DNA of 64,000 nucleotides from Polyodon spathula (GCF_017654505.1 NC_054534.1:13289693-13353692); one strand, 5' to 3'; shown: positions 12,696 to 26,100, counted from the stretch's first letter. Notes: generated from the sequence alone by a model not told the origin. Made by a program: numbers and translations.

Positions 12696-12860
12696 GAGGT
12701 CCCCGGTTCAAATCCCAGCTCACTCACTGACTCACTGTGTGACCCTGAGCAAGTCTCCTTGTGCTCTGTCTTTTGGGTGAGACGTTGTAGGTGACACTGC
12801 AGCTGATGCATAGGTCACACACCATAGTCTCTGTAAGTAGCTCTGTAAGGGTTTCCATGT
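12696..12860 (+). mobile_element. tRNA-derived SINE, 5'-truncated
   Basis: The B box GGTTCAAATCC lies at 12715-12725, followed by CAGCTCACTCACTGACTCAC, TGTGACCCTGAGCAA and GCTCTGTCTTTTGGGTGAGA. It is the same family as 36280-36506. The A-box part is almost missing, and the 3' tail motif is not present. Confidence 0.8.
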
Positions 12861-12899
12861 GGATCAATTTACACGTGAAATGGCGATGTGAATGAGTTG

Positions 12900-15080
12900 T
12901 TTACCCTTAAGAGACATCACTATAAATATTGCAAGGTAGCAGGTCAGTTGTTACTGTGGATTGCAAGACGGCAAAAAGCAAGTGACTGATGGGCGGTTTT
13001 ATGGTTAGCAGTGGTGTAGTTCATCTTAATAATAATGCGGGCAGCTTCTTTTATTATTGTCTGGACTGTCATGTTGTATATCTCTTGTGGCTTTACAGTT
13101 CTGTATAAAACTACTTACAGTACCATGAACTGTGTTATGCCCTTGTTATAGTATTAAAGCAGCTGTTTGAGAATACCATTGCTGTAAAAACTATGCTAAA
13201 GTTAAACATGAAGAGCAAGTGAGCTGCTTAAATGTCTAATTGAATTCATTCCTGTCCTATTTTTGATCCCAGCCATGTCCAAAGACAATGCGTGTCTGCC
13301 CTTCACGTTAATAAATAGGGTTTCTAAGCCAGGGTAATATACACAGCATCACCTGGTCCCCTATATGCTGTATTGCCTGAATGAAAAGGAAATCTATAAC
13401 GTCTCCGCCAGGTTACAGCCATGGTGATCTGCAATACCTGTTGGTCAGTTTCATTTTATACCTTCGAGTTCATTTTAATTAATGAGTTGTATGATAATTT
13501 AGATGAAACAGTATTCACTACATTTAATAAACAATTTGGGCAAGAGCAGTAGAACACATTATGTAATTATGTAATATTTTGCTTTATTACAGCAGATTAG
13601 ATTCACTCGTGTACCAGTTCTCTGCGCATGGAAATCACATTTTCACAAAATTTCACTAGTAATCTTCAAAAACAGCATGAGTACTTTATGCATAGCTTAT
13701 TTACAAATCAACCCCCACCTTTCCCATTAATTTGCATGACGTTGGGTGAAAAGCCCGGTTTACTCGAGTAAAATAAACTGAGTGAATGGAAACCCAAAAA
13801 AGCAATTTTTCTGGTGTAAATGTCTCAAGTTCAAAAAAAAAAACTTGCGTGGAAACCCCATGTGTGTGTACTGTAGATGCCTGCTGGAACATCATAGCAT
13901 TTAAAATCTAATTTAAAATCAATCCGCGGAAGTACCGGCTTTTTCATTTTGACTTGCTTTAATGAAAGCTCAGTTCACATAATTTTTTCTCAAATTATGT
14001 ATAAAATGCTTTATGAAACTATTTTCCTAAAGCTTTTATCAGTGGAAGGGTACCCAATGAATCATTACAAGTTAAAAGTAAATGTAGGTTTTCAAGTGTT
14101 TATTTTTTTTTAAAGAAAATAATGCAAAAAAAATTGTTTTCTAATAGCGATATTGCCTTCTTGTTATGCATCCCAAGTCGAATGGCAAGGGCGCTAATGA
14201 AAGTCAAGGTCTACCACCACAGGATAGAGCCTTCATCAACCGGCACTATCGCTTAACTAGACACTGCTGGCCCTCTCCAATCCGGGAACAACACCTTATC
14301 TACTGAACATTTCTGTAGGTGACTCTCCAGCAGAACCCAAGAGGAACCAGAAGATCAGAGAAGAAAAAACAAAAGGAACACCGGCAAAAGAATAAATGTG
14401 TTATAAATTATTGGGATACTACTGTGTGCACAAAACTGGTATGACAAATGTCACACCTATTTATTTGTGAGATGGATTTTGCACATACTATTTACTGAAA
14501 TTTACTGGGACACTAACAGAATGCAGGAAGATGATTATGTACTCAGGGATATGATAATAGTAACTAAAGTTTAGTAAAATGGGCATCTATCACCCCTCTC
14601 CACTTGTTCTGGATTTATATAGCCGTCTGGATGTTAGTGTATCAGTGGTGGCTTGTCATAAGATGCTACAGAGGAATAAGCCTACGTGTAATTTTATAAA
14701 AGTAAAAAAAAGTGTACCTTACATCATGCTTTTCATGGTCTACTGTATTGCTATTGGCTAATGTAGCTTCAAAATGGGTGAGATTCTGTGTGTCTTCAAT
14801 CAGCAATCACCATCTGTCTGTCAAGTTGTAATGTATTTGTATTGGCTACACGATGCAAGTTTGCAGCTAGCCTCTATCACTCATAATTAGATTTAATATT
14901 GATGTATCTGTTGCCAGGCAGATTATGGGTAATTTGTTGCTCCTTGCTTAAATTTCAATTTCCATGTAGTAGATTTTTTTTTTTAATTCGTGTGCCATTT
15001 TCCTCACTTTCAATTGAGGAACAAATAACAATAAAGGTCATATTTAGCCTCCCCACTTAGTCAGGAGCTGCTACTGTAGT
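12900..15080. other. intergenic DNA, no gene seen
   Basis: Mixed AT-rich unique sequence. The part at 14160-14390 is less AT-rich (CCACCACAGGATAGAGCC and around) but holds no splice-flanked reading frame that I recognise. Small frames at 13701-13895 and 14579-14761 look like chance. Confidence 0.4.
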
Positions 15081-15086
15081 GTATAT

Positions 15087-15420
15087 CCATCTATCCATTA
15101 TCATTAACCGCTTAATCCTTTACAGAGTCGTGGTGAGCTGGAGCCTAACCTGGCAGACACTGCGTGCAAGGAAGGACTACACCCTGGACAGAACGCCAGT
15201 CCATTGCAGGGTACCGCACACACAAAAAGGGCAATTTAGAATGACCAATCAACCTGAACAGCATGTCTTTGGACTATGGGAGGAAATGAGAGTACCTGGA
15301 GAAAACCCACCCAGACACAGGGAGAACATACAAACTCCACACAGACAGACCCACTAGGCCGGAATCGAACCCAGGACCCTGGGCAGGCAGCAACGCTAAC
15401 CACCATGCCACTGTGCCACA
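15087..15420. repeat. widespread fish dispersed repeat
   Basis: It shows the familiar order of motifs CCATCTATCCATTATC, CACCCTGGACAGAACGCCAG, CATGTCTTTGGACTATGGGA, GGAGAAAACCCACCCAGACA, GGGAGAACATACAAACTCCA and CGAACCCAGGACCCTG, ending with GCTAACCACCATGCCACTGT. This is a very common interspersed repeat in fish. I do not assign it to a superfamily. Confidence 0.85.
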
Positions 15421-15843
15421 ATACTGTAATGTATATGGTTAATTAAACAAGAAAAACATGCACCACACCGTAAGCAAGCTGTGAAATGAAAACACACTTC
15501 AATCATTATTTTGTAAGCTGTTGTAGTCTTGCTTCTAGTTTTAGTGCAAGAAGCCTACCATTGTATCAAAACTTTGTGTCGGCCTGTTTCTCCATTACAA
15601 GGCAAATGTGACTTAATTTGTTTTACAACTTTCCTTCACCAAGGAATTAAACTCTGTCAAGGTCTGTTCATGGTTATTACAGTTTCTGCTGCCACTGCTA
15701 TTGTATTACATTTGCACTAATTCCATCTTCTCACACAGTGTCCAGGGAGTTTTGAGCCATACTTATTTCTAACTAAGTCATTACATGCTCTAAGATGAAA
15801 GAAAAATATATGTATGCACAAAGACAATAAACTCAAGTAAGTA

Positions 15844-15922
15844 TGTGTGTGTGTGTGTGTGTGTGTCTGTTTGTATATATATATGTGTGTATGTGTGTGT
15901 GTATATATATGTGTGTGTGTGT
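15844..15922. repeat. mixed (TG)n/(TA)n microsatellite
   Basis: Alternating TG and TA blocks over about 79 bp. Confidence 0.95.
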
Positions 15923-16440
15923 TGTAGTGACCCAGGCACCGTTCTGTGTCTGCTGGACTTTTATGTTGTCCTGTATGTTTGTCTTGTCTGCCTTGTCCGG
16001 TGTATGTGTTGCACGTAGTGTAAGGGTGCCACCACACCATTTAGGATAGGCAGAGGAAAATGGGGGGGTGTTGGTCCAGGTGGAGTGGGCAGGAGTAGTG
16101 GGGAGGGGGGGGGGGTATAAATACCAACCGAGTGGGAATGAAATGGATAGAGGGAGCTGCAGGTTCGAGTGGTGAGTGGATGAATGCGCAGAGATGGGAC
16201 AATTACAGTGAAAGAGGGTCTGCGAGAGAATGTGTGTGAACGAAACCTGGGAGGGGTGTAGAACAAAAGCCAGAGAGAGAGAGTGAGTGCCTCTAAGGGA
16301 AAGTGGGAGACTTTTATTGTTTTTGTAGCATGGTCTGGGCACAAACATGGGCTGTGTCAATTCAACCAATAAATTAGTTCTTCATCGCACTTGGCAATGT
16401 CTTCGTTTGCTGCTTTATCCTCCAAGAGCACGGGTTATTA
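15923..16440 (+). mobile_element. possible solo LTR
   Basis: Begins TGTAGTGACCCAGG just after the microsatellite. It carries a TATA box (TATAAATA, 16116-16123) after a G-rich stretch and an AATAAA at 16368-16373, followed by a GT/CT-rich stretch. This is the promoter-then-poly(A) order of an LTR. No second copy, target-site duplication or clear CA end was found, so the right end is approximate. Confidence 0.35.
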
Positions 16441-17039
16441 CTATATACATATATAGTGGTGTAGCATCCCAGCCAATTACAAAACAAAACTGACAAAATA
16501 TCTCCAAGGAGTCCTAAACTTTACATTTGTTTAGACCAATTGGTCCACCCAACCAAAACCACTGTTCTTCATTTGTATTTTAGTTTTTCTTCACCAGTCT
16601 TTTCTCCTTACTTTTCCATACACCCCCAACTCTCTTCAACCCTCTTCTAAGAACAAACCAACTGTGGCCTTTTTACTACCCCAACCTGATCAGTCACAAC
16701 TGATCAGAATTTACCAATTACCTGATTAACCCACACTAATGATCAGGCCTCTAGCTTCATTTTGCCATTTACAAAAATGGAGTGCATTATCCCTTATTCC
16801 CCAGGGTCATAAAGCCCTCAAATTCCTGTCTGAGACACACCCTCCATATATATGTATAATATTGTAGCGTATCAAATTTTCAAGAACAGTGTTAGAGATC
16901 AGACAGGAGACTAGTTTCGCACCAGAACGGCAATTCTGTACTGAGTACACTGCACACAACACACACAGCAAGCTTCCTCACACTCTCCCTCAAGGGGCTT
17001 GCAAGCTCCCCTTAACAACCTTAAGCCCTCTAACAAAAA

Positions 17040-17560
17040 TATTAAATTTGTATCACATTTTCCCACCCGGGCCCTCCATCCATTCTTTTAGTCCAGGTGC
17101 ATCCCACGAATCCCCTGAATCCCTTGAATCCCCGGACAGCAAGGAGACACTGCTGGTGTAGAGAGATGCACCAACGTCAGCGTATGGGGTCTTTTCGTGG
17201 TAGCCCCTGCAGGCTCTGTTTCTCTTGTACGCAACCCTGGAGCAAATGCAAGCAGCCTCTCTGTGCTGCCTCCCTGCTCCGTGCCTGCAATAGCTGCAGA
17301 CTGGTGTTGCTGTAGGAAAAAGTGGACCACAACAGCACAGCCCCACTATTCCAGACCCCCCCACCCCCACCTCCGACCCCAGGTTGCCGCTGCCGCTGTG
17401 GCCATCTTGTAGTCCCAGTGGCTGGGTTGTGTACAACTGCGGGCTGTAGTGGGGGAAACAAGGGCTGTCACCAGGGTTGTCCCCGGCCGGCCGCTGGGCA
17501 AAGTACCTGTCTGGCAGTGTATACGTGCTGAGTGAAGGTGAGTCTGGGTATAGGGAAAGA
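17040..17560. other. GC-rich island of unknown nature
   Basis: Strikingly GC-rich for this window, with overlapping open frames on both strands (17053-17436 minus is 127 codons and includes CSYCRHGAGRQHREAACICS). Near 17105 lie three imperfect copies of GAATCCCCT. I do not recognise a protein family. It may be part of an unrecognised retroelement. Confidence 0.4.
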
Positions 17561-17876
17561 GGAGGAATGTGCTTTAAGTTTTGCGTTAGTTCCTGTGTTT
17601 AACCATTAACGTCAGTCTAGTCAAGCCCCACACAAGACTGCCATGTCTTCATGATGAGCAGCACCAGGCAAACATCTTATTGGAGCCCCATTAGAATGTA
17701 ATAAAACACTACTTTCTCCTTGTCACTCTTTACTTTTTAACTATTACATTAGTCCCACTATTAACATTAACTTATAATATGTCAAGGTAATTGTAAGTTA
17801 ACCCAAATTCTGATAAAAGGGTTAACGTACATTCAAATATACCACACCATCAATATTAAAATAATTCCCTACTATA

Positions 17877-19482
17877 CAGTGCCTTGCAAAAGTATTCAGA
17901 CCCTCTCACAGTTTTCACATTTTGTTGCTTTAAAGCTTGCAGTCATGACACTTTGAAGTAGGAATTATTATGTGTTATATACACAACCTACTCCACACAT
18001 TCAAAGCAAAAGCTAAAAGAAATGAGTAAATAGATAATTAATATGAAATAAAAATGGAAAAGTCATGATTGCATAAGTATTCAAACCCTAAATTAATTCA
18101 GGTGCACAAAATGACCTTAACGAGTCACACAACTAGTTGAATGGCTTCTGTTTGTGTGCAATATTAGTGGTTCTTATGATTTCAGAAAAAAAACATCTGT
18201 CTCTGTGAGTTTCCTTGGTCAGATAGTGAATGTCAAGCAAAGACACCATGAAGACCAAGAAACTTTCAAAGCAAGTCAGGGATAAAGTCATTGAAAACCA
18301 CAGATCAGGAGAAGGGTACAAAAAAAATATCGAAGTTTCTGAATATCCCTGTGAGCACAGTCTACTCACTCATCAAGAAATGGAAGGTGCATTGTACCAC
18401 ACAGACACTGCCTAGATCAGGCCGTCCCTCCAAACTGAGCAGATGGGCAAGGAGAAAACTGGTGAGGGATGCCACTGTGAGGCCAACGACAACTTTGAAA
18501 GAGCTACAGAGTTCAAAGGCTGAAATGGGAGAAAATGTGCATCAGACAACAATATCTAGAACACTTCATAAAAGTAGCTTGTATGGCAGTGTGGCAAGAA
18601 GGAAGACATTATTAAAAAATAAGCCATCTCAAAGCCCGTATGGAGTTTGCAACAAAGCACCTGAGTGATCCTGCAAAAATGTGGCAAAAGGTGTTGTAGT
18701 CAGACGAGACCAAATTGGAAATTCTTGGTCTAAATCCCAAGCGTTACGTTTGGCGCAGAACCAACACAGCACATCTACCAGTCAACATCATCCCTACAGT
18801 GAAGCATGGTGGTGGACCATCATGCTATGGGGATGCTTCTCCTCAGCAGGGACTGGGAAGCTTGTTAGAATGGAAGGAAGAATGGATGGAGCAAAGTACA
18901 GGCAAAAGTAGAGGAAAACTTGTTTCAGACTGCTTTAGACTTAAAACTGGAGTGAAAATTTACCTTTCAGCAGGACAATGATCCAAAGCACAAGGCCAAA
19001 GCTATACTGGAGTGGCTTAAGAATAAGAAAGTGAATGTCCTTGAGTGGCACAGTCCTGACTTGAATCCTATTGAGAATCTGTGGAAAGACTTGAAAACTG
19101 CTGTCCATAAGTGATTCGCAAGCAACGTGAGAGAGCTTGAGCAAATCTGCCAAGAAGAATGGGCACAAATTGTACCAAGCCAGCGTGCAAAGTTGGTAGA
19201 CTTACCCAAAAAGAAATGCGGCTGTAATTGCTGCCAAAGGTGCTTCAACCAAATATTCAGTTGACGGGTCTGAATACTCATGCAAAATCAACATATTTCA
19301 GTTTTTTTTCTCTTTAGTTTTTGCTGATATTTACTGTAACTTATCTTACTCTTAGAAGTCTTCAGTTTGAGCATTCAAGTTTTGAATAAAATATTAAGTT
19401 TAAAAAAATGTGTATGCATCATTTTGTAATTTCACAAAATGGGACACCATAGGAAGGATCGGAATACTTTTGCAAGGCACTG
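17877..19482 (+). mobile_element. Tc1/mariner element, copy A (different family from B and C)
   Basis: The TIRs CAGTGCCTTGCAAAAGTATTC (17877) and its inverse GAATACTTTTGCAAGGCACT plus G (ending 19482) are flanked by TA on both sides (17875-17876, 19483-19484). Length is 1606 bp, as for full-length Tc1. Both TIRs are well kept although the transposase is dead. Confidence 0.96.
18248..19264 (+). pseudogene. Tc1 transposase, full length but frameshifted (copy A)
   Basis: ATG at 18248 begins MKTKKLSKQVRDKVIENHRS. A frameshift near 18320 leads to FLNIPVSTVYSLIKKWKVHC and SGRPSKLSRWARRKLVRDAT. Later frames give [20 protein letters not shown], then [20 protein letters not shown] (second catalytic Asp) and [18 protein letters not shown] with the catalytic Glu of DD34E. 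A TGA follows TAVHK, and a C-terminal part reaches GASTKYS at ~19264. All parts of the ~340-residue protein are present but split by frameshifts and stops. Confidence 0.93.
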
Positions 19483-19756
19483 TATATGCATTGTTTGTTT
19501 GCAGGTATGTGTGCATATATGTTTCTATTAAAGTGTGCTATGCTTATAACTTATAAATGACTTATTGTAGGGCAGCTACAGTTGTGACTTTTTCATATTT
19601 TGACATACAGGTACCAATTGTATCACAATATGCTATAAACTACTATCAGGAGCACTGTGCAGTATTTGTTGAAAATGTATTTTTGCCAATACTGGTGGTG
19701 ATATGTTCTACTGATGGTTCTGGCTTGGGTTTGTTTCTTCAGGGCAATCCAGCTGT

Positions 19757-19758
<2 letters not shown>

Positions 19759-19807
<49 letters not shown>
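19759..19807. repeat. (CA)n microsatellite
   Basis: About 24 CA units. Confidence 0.97.
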
Positions 19808-19810
<3 letters not shown>

Positions 19811-19849
19811 TTATAATAATGGTTCCTAGCGCTGCTTGTAATGTCATGT

Positions 19850-22500
19850 GGTTATAAAATCAGAGAAACATCTATTTCATTCTGTGTCCTGGTTCACAAA
19901 GTTTGCATATGAACTGCTTACTATTCTTAGGTGAGGTTTTCAATTCATAAAATGCTGCTGGGCTGCTGTAGAAATCCAAATAAGTTAGGTTGTCTGCATT
20001 GAAATTGAACATAACGTAATATATAATGTTGCTACAGGGTATTGCTAGTAACACACAGTTAAATATAATGTGTTATGGTTCGCACAAAAGTATCATCGTT
20101 TTGGGGATCATGGCACACCTGGAAATGTGTGTTTGGTAGTGTGTTGCACTTTCTCATATTATTTTCTTGATGACAGGTTTGTATTTTTTGTAGCTTCCCC
20201 AGTACAATAAAATGAATAATTCAATATACTGCAGGCCTCAATAGAGGATACTCCCCAAACGTTCATCCACATGTTGAAACCATATGTTTGTTGTAATTAG
20301 TGGGTTATTAAACCTATTTCATAAATATGTAATGCCAATCCCAGACTGTAAAATGATATATTTGGCCTATGCCTTATTATGTAATCCCTAACGGTGGGCC
20401 ATAAAATTTTAAGAAATCATTTACATTTTAATTTACAATTTACGTTTTGCAGTACATATCCATAAACCATTGATGATATCTTCAAAATGTAAAACGCAGC
20501 AAGAAAATGTTTGATGACAGTTGACTTGTGTCCATTGCCATTGTTATATAAAAGAGGCTTCATTTCCCTTTACATTACAATAAACAAATAAACTCAAATT
20601 AAAATCAACTCAAAGTCAGGGCAGACATGTCCCCCAGTCTTCTGGAAATCCTCAGGAATTAAAAAAAAACTGCATCTTTATTTTTCATGACCACCATCTA
20701 AGAGGACTGAGCCTTTAATGGTTTTTTAAAGCCGCTGGTACCCAGGAATAAATATGTGGTATGTTTATTTTATTGTTGGATAAAATAAGGTCTTAATGGA
20801 GAGATTAGGGTTGGCATCCAGGACACAGTCATGTTATACAATAGCATTTTTATGTTAGAATTTGTTTCAATGACATCATGATGTTTTTATGTGGCACATT
20901 TAAATGTAAATATTGTTTGGGGTTGTTTACTTGTATGTGTCTTGCCTATCCTCCCATACCAAAATGAGCCTTTCAGATTTTTACTTATACAAGCTGGGTA
21001 TGAATTAAACCAGGCATATACTGTATAGTGTTTTAACAATATGCAGGTGCATTAAAAAAAAAGAAACAAAAGGGATGTATTTGTGTCATATTCCTAATAA
21101 GCACAGCATAGCAAAACACAGCATAGTAAAAACATAGTGAAAGCATGATTGTAAAACCTGTAGGGGTATAATAAAGCATATTAATGAACATGAAAAAATG
21201 CTAAACTAGATCATTTGTAAAAGAGGCTCAAATGAAGACCTTAATTTCTTGAAAATGAAAAGAAAGTGATGGCAGAAGGCAATTTGAAAGAAAAGAAGAA
21301 TATGGAGAGCAAACATAATTAAATACATGAATAAGGTAATGAGAAAAACACCTGGGGCTGCAGTGATGTGAAACTCTAGCTGTGGGAAAGAATTCGTATA
21401 GGAAAGGAGAAAAGGTTAAAGAATATGTGCATCATAATGGTTAAGAGAATGTCATCCTCCTGGGTATTTCTGTGGTATTTCCCATTCACATTTGAGGAAG
21501 ACATAATGGACGCAAGACTTCAGGCCTTATCTTTTAATAGCAATTTGCTGGAGGCAGTATGAAAACTTTACAAATACCATTAAGAAACAACTTAAAGACT
21601 CCTATGTCTTGTGTTCCAATTGCATTAGTGTGTTTTTTTTTGTTAACAAAAAGTGTCATGTTGAACTATGCAAGACAGCTGACTAATTTTAGTGGAAAGC
21701 TTTTTATTTTATAAATAACAAAATTACAAATTAAGTTACAGAATATGTTAGTACCATTTAAAAGAAAAAATAATCTGTGTGGTACAAATATTCTTTTGAA
21801 ACACATTTCTTTCTTAAGCTAATGGTTGCATGTTGTGGAGTTTTCACTTCAGCTCTTTGGATAAGTTAGCTATGAGTTTTTTTTTTGTTTGTTTTCTTTT
21901 TTTCGATGGTAAGGATAAATTACTCGAAAACTTGTGTATTCCCCTTGAAGTTTCTTGTTTAGGTGAACTGCACACGTGCAAAAACTCCATACAGCATGAA
22001 ATGTAGTGTGCTATATATTAATAATTAATTAAGAGAGATATTAATATATATTTGATGGGTGTTTAGAGCAGCAAACCCTTTTATTAATAACTTATTCTTA
22101 AGTTATCATGAACTAGAGTATGTATCTCACAATTACATCTTCTCTTTTTTACTGTCCCCTTTTATGATAATACATACATTTTAAATGTAACTAAAAGTAA
22201 CTACATTATTTTTCCAGTTTGTTACCTGTCTGAAAAAGGAACCAGTTACAAGTCACTGAAAAATGATGAAAAATTCAAAGAAATAAACACCCTTTTAAAA
22301 TCAGACATTTACTACAAATACAGTATTCTGTTTCTGTGGCATTGCGTAGGAATTCAAGTCAATACTGTGGTATAAAATATTGATCAGTAAATGATTCTTC
22401 TCTTGAGCTGTTTGCAAAAGGGTGTTAGAAGTGTGCAAAAAAGTGAACCTCACATCACGCAACCTTGATTGACCTTTGATTTGTCACAACTGAGGACCTC
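19850..22500. other. intergenic AT-rich DNA, no gene seen
   Basis: No ORF longer than 60 codons and no known repeat, apart from a short 'agcatag(c/t)aaaacacagcatag' motif repeat near 21105-21130. Confidence 0.5.
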
Positions 22501-22530
22501 GGCCAAACTGTCTAACCATTCCAGTCATTC

Positions 22531-23902
22531 GGTTACTTACCGTAACCCTGGTTCCCTGAAAGAGAAGACGACCACCGACATACTTATGGGATATGCCTGC
22601 CATAGATCTGTATACCGTGACAGACATGTCCTATCCTTACCACTTCAATGCCCACACCAGGCAGAGGGAGTTCAATCTCCTATCCTCTTCTGAAGAAAAC
22701 GGAGGTGGATGGAAAGACTACAGTTCCACAGACTGGTTCATGTGGAAGGCTGTGCTCACCTTAGGGAGGAAAGCGCGGTTTGTTCATAATCCCAAATACA
22801 CATACAGGAGCTGTACACCGACAGCGCCTGTAGCTCAATGACCTGCTTTGCGGAGGTGTTAGCCAAGAGGAAGGCTGTCTTCATAGACAGATACTTCAAC
22901 TATATGGAGTGTATGGGCTCAAACAGGGCTTTCGTGAGAGCCACCAGCACAATATCAAGGTTCCATTCGGGGAGAACGTCCCTCCGTGGAGGGCATAATC
23001 GAAAACGTGAGAAAACGTGTCGCAAAGAAATACTCACCCAGAGATACAGAATCAATGGGGGCATGGCACCCAGAAATGGCCGCCAGATACACTTTCAAAG
23101 TAGAAGGTGATCTACCAGCATCCAGCAGTTCTTGCAGAAACTGCAAGATAACTGGCAAAGGGCAAGATACGGGGTAATGACCTCTAGTCAGACACAACTT
23201 TTGAACGTATCTCCACTTATAGGCGTATAATGACCTAGTGCAGCATTCTGCAACATGCCAATGACCATGTTAGATAGCCGTAGGGCTGACCAGCGGTCCC
23301 GTTCAGGGGCCAGACCCATAATTGGAACCTGCTTGGTTCCGGATGCCAGAGAGTGCCTTTCGTCTGACTGTGGAGATCCAGGCGAAGCGGGGTCTCTCAG
23401 GGCTGGCCTTGTAGGAGCTGGCACAGGGTCAAAAACCAAAAATCATCAGGGGACCACTAGGAGAACTGTCGTTTTCTCTAACCGGACCTTCTCTAGGAAG
23501 GCCAGGAGCAGCGGTATTGGCGGGAATGCGTAAAGGAGCAATGAACTGCTCGCATTGAACAACGCATTTATGTGCACTTTCGCGGATGTGACCCAGCATC
23601 AGACCCAGCAAGTCCATTGCCAAAAGTACTGTTGCCTCCTATTGAATCAGGGAACTGCAGTCGACTCAAAAACACACTCAATGTAGTAATACTGAAGTTT
23701 ACCTTACCTTAGGTGAGAGGCAAAAGAGAAAATGGTCTCTGCGGGTTGACTGTTAAATCCATCGGTAGGCGGGACCAAGGACCTGGCCCCAGGAAGGGGC
23801 CTATCGGCAGCTCTGACATAAAATGCTCAGTGAATACCTACCTATGGTAGGCATATCCCATAGGTATGTTGGTGGTCATCTTCAAATTGAAAGGGAACTA
23901 CC
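22531..23902 (-). mobile_element. DIRS-like retrotransposon remnant, copy 1
   Basis: Ends at ~22531 (GTAACCCTGGTTCCCTGAAA, GACGACCACCGACATA) and ~23902 (CATAGGTATGTTGGTGGTCA) are inverted copies of each other over about 90 bp, including ATGGGATATGCCTGCC/GGCATATCCCATAGG. Copy 2 at 32301-34731 has the same ends. On the minus strand the inside has the 3' part of a DIRS: an RNase H-to-recombinase linker and the start of a tyrosine recombinase. Gag, RT and the recombinase catalytic end are missing. Confidence 0.85.
22960..23560 (-). pseudogene. DIRS tyrosine recombinase N-terminal part and upstream linker
   Basis: The minus-strand readings in order are AFPPIPLLLAFLEKVRLEKT then TVLLVVP (about 23535-23455), APERDRWSALRLSNMVIGML (about 23310-23240), and CPLPVILQFLQELLDAGRSP then STLKVYLAAISGCHAPID (about 23150-23040). 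The last is the SAM-like N-terminal domain of the DIRS tyrosine recombinase. The catalytic R-H-R-Y part is not present, and several frameshifts separate the blocks. Confidence 0.82.
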
Positions 23903-24219
23903 TTAATCAATTTGATCTGTCTTTAAATTTAGAGTAATAGATGCATTAATAACAAATGTATTGAAGGTACAACACAGAAATGCTCAGCATTCAGCAAGAG
24001 TGGCCTCCTATGGAAAACGTTTGGACTCTTTGTTGTCTGCAAAGTATTTTACAGTGTGTATTCCTTTATAAGGAGATATTGAGGAGGTATATGTAAGTAC
24101 TTACATCTTCAGATACTGTACATATGCAGAACTGCTCATCCAGTTGTAATGGAACTTGATATGAGCATTTTGGCACTTGAGTTTGTCAAAATTAGTAACC
24201 TTAATTTGCATGACTTCAG

Positions 24220-24223
<4 letters not shown>

Positions 24224-24292
<69 letters not shown>
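24224..24292. repeat. (GT)n microsatellite
   Basis: About 34 GT units. Confidence 0.97.
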
Positions 24293-24297
<5 letters not shown>

Positions 24298-24299
24298 AC

Positions 24300-26100
24300 T
24301 CCCTTAGGTCTTCATTTTAGTAACATGGCTCTTTAAAAAGTGAATTCTTCAATCTGTTCCTGCTCTTTTTAATAACAGACTCTTTCCTCTAATATATTCC
24401 TGATGGAATAATCTGTATCATTGGTGAATTCAGAGGTCTGTGTTTTAATGCAAGTATTACTCTATATTCTCTTTTTACAAAGCAGACAGTTTCAGCAATA
24501 TTAATGTTTGCATTATAAATTTATGGGGAACACTAGTGTTAATGAAAGCCAGTCACTGAGAGACTGCTTTACAGTGAACTGTTTGGAGGTCATATTGATC
24601 CACCAGCAACAATTACAAGTCAACGATTAAATGCTAAATGTACAATTAGTCCTTTCAACACTACATTGTATGCATGCTCTCCAGCTCTATAGTCTTACAC
24701 TGGAATGAATACTTCCACATGCAATCAATAGATAAACAAATCAGTGACTAGAGAATGTATATGTAATGACTCTGTTCAGTACTTTTAGCTCAGTTGTGCG
24801 AGTTATCTGTACTCACTCGTTTGCCTGACCACTAACACAGTAATCAATTTAGGTCAGAACTGTCTGTCCTTTTTGGATAAAACTAATTATCTGGGAGTTC
24901 TGTAAAAGCCATAAAAAATATATCCATATTAACAATGAAAAGCTGACTAAATACTATCAACTACACTAAGGCACTGCTTCAGTAGTTTTCTGCTCATTAT
25001 ATAGTCTGCATTTTGTACTTGCTTCTACCTAAGAACACATGTGTCCTTTAAATACGAGTATAATATTATAGATATGTTAAGGAGAAATATAAAAGTTATA
25101 AATAATTTTAGTGTAACCATACACTATTAAGCAAAACACAAGGCTTAAAGGGACATATTTTAAGAAAGTTTTGAGGCAAGTTTTGTAAAAAAACAAAAAC
25201 AAAAAAAAAAAAAACATGTAAAGTGAATGTAATTTAGTGTAACCTCACTGTCCCGAGTCTTGAAAAAGTGTGCTGTGGTTTCAAGATGTGTGGAGCCCAG
25301 GATATGTGGTGAGTACAGTATTGACAGAGGCATAGATTCGCTAACATCATTATTAATATTTCATACAGACAAGGCTTCAGCGCTGCTGTGCGGATGTAAA
25401 TAAGTTAACAGCATATGATATTTACCCCACTATAAAACATTCAGGAGGACTGTGCTATTTAAAAAGGATGAATTCGACACTGTATTTACTATAGGTCAGC
25501 TACCAGGGTCATACATAAAAAAAGGTTTCTGGTCTAATGGATAGATAACATTACACTCTAAAACAAATACTGTTTAGGCCTGGTTCAACCTGAGACAGAG
25601 ATTCACTTCAGAATGATATGTAAGGTTCAGTCTTCATAGATTTTTTGTTTTAATAGAGGTTCCTATAAAGACACATAGTGCTAAGGAATAGATAATCCAC
25701 AGCAGTTGTTCTTAAAAGCATATGAATATACCTCTGGGAATTATTTGGAAAAGGCAGCATCCAGGGGACTAAACTTACTGTGTTGCACGGGCAGACTGTT
25801 ACTCAGACAATGATGCAGTTTTTAAGGTTAATGCAATAGACACATACAAAAGAAGACTACTATTACTCCAAAGCAGCACCCCTTAACTGAAACTAACATT
25901 TAAGAATTGACACTATTGTCATTTCAGAAAAAAAAAAACGCTTTGCTCTCCATTCTTAGGGTTTTCTGTTGCCCAACAGATTGGGATCAAGTGATGTGAA
26001 AATTCCCCACTAGGCTACAGTAAAAATACTTGTGAAATACTTTATGAATTTTCGCATCAATAAAACTCCTCAAATGATATAATACAACCCATTTGCCCTT
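24300..26100. other. intergenic DNA, no gene seen
   Basis: Unique AT-rich sequence. 24540-24900 is more balanced in composition, but I cannot say more about it. Confidence 0.45.

Noticed and set aside
15717..16369. Several long minus frames rich in His/Thr and Pro/Ser
   Set aside because: They are read-throughs of the TG/TA microsatellite and of the possible LTR.
17053..17436. Possible Nanos-like or CCHC zinc finger (CSYC...GATTKRPHT in different frames)
   Set aside because: The Cys/His spacing does not fit in any single frame, and the resemblance needs three different frames within GC-rich sequence.
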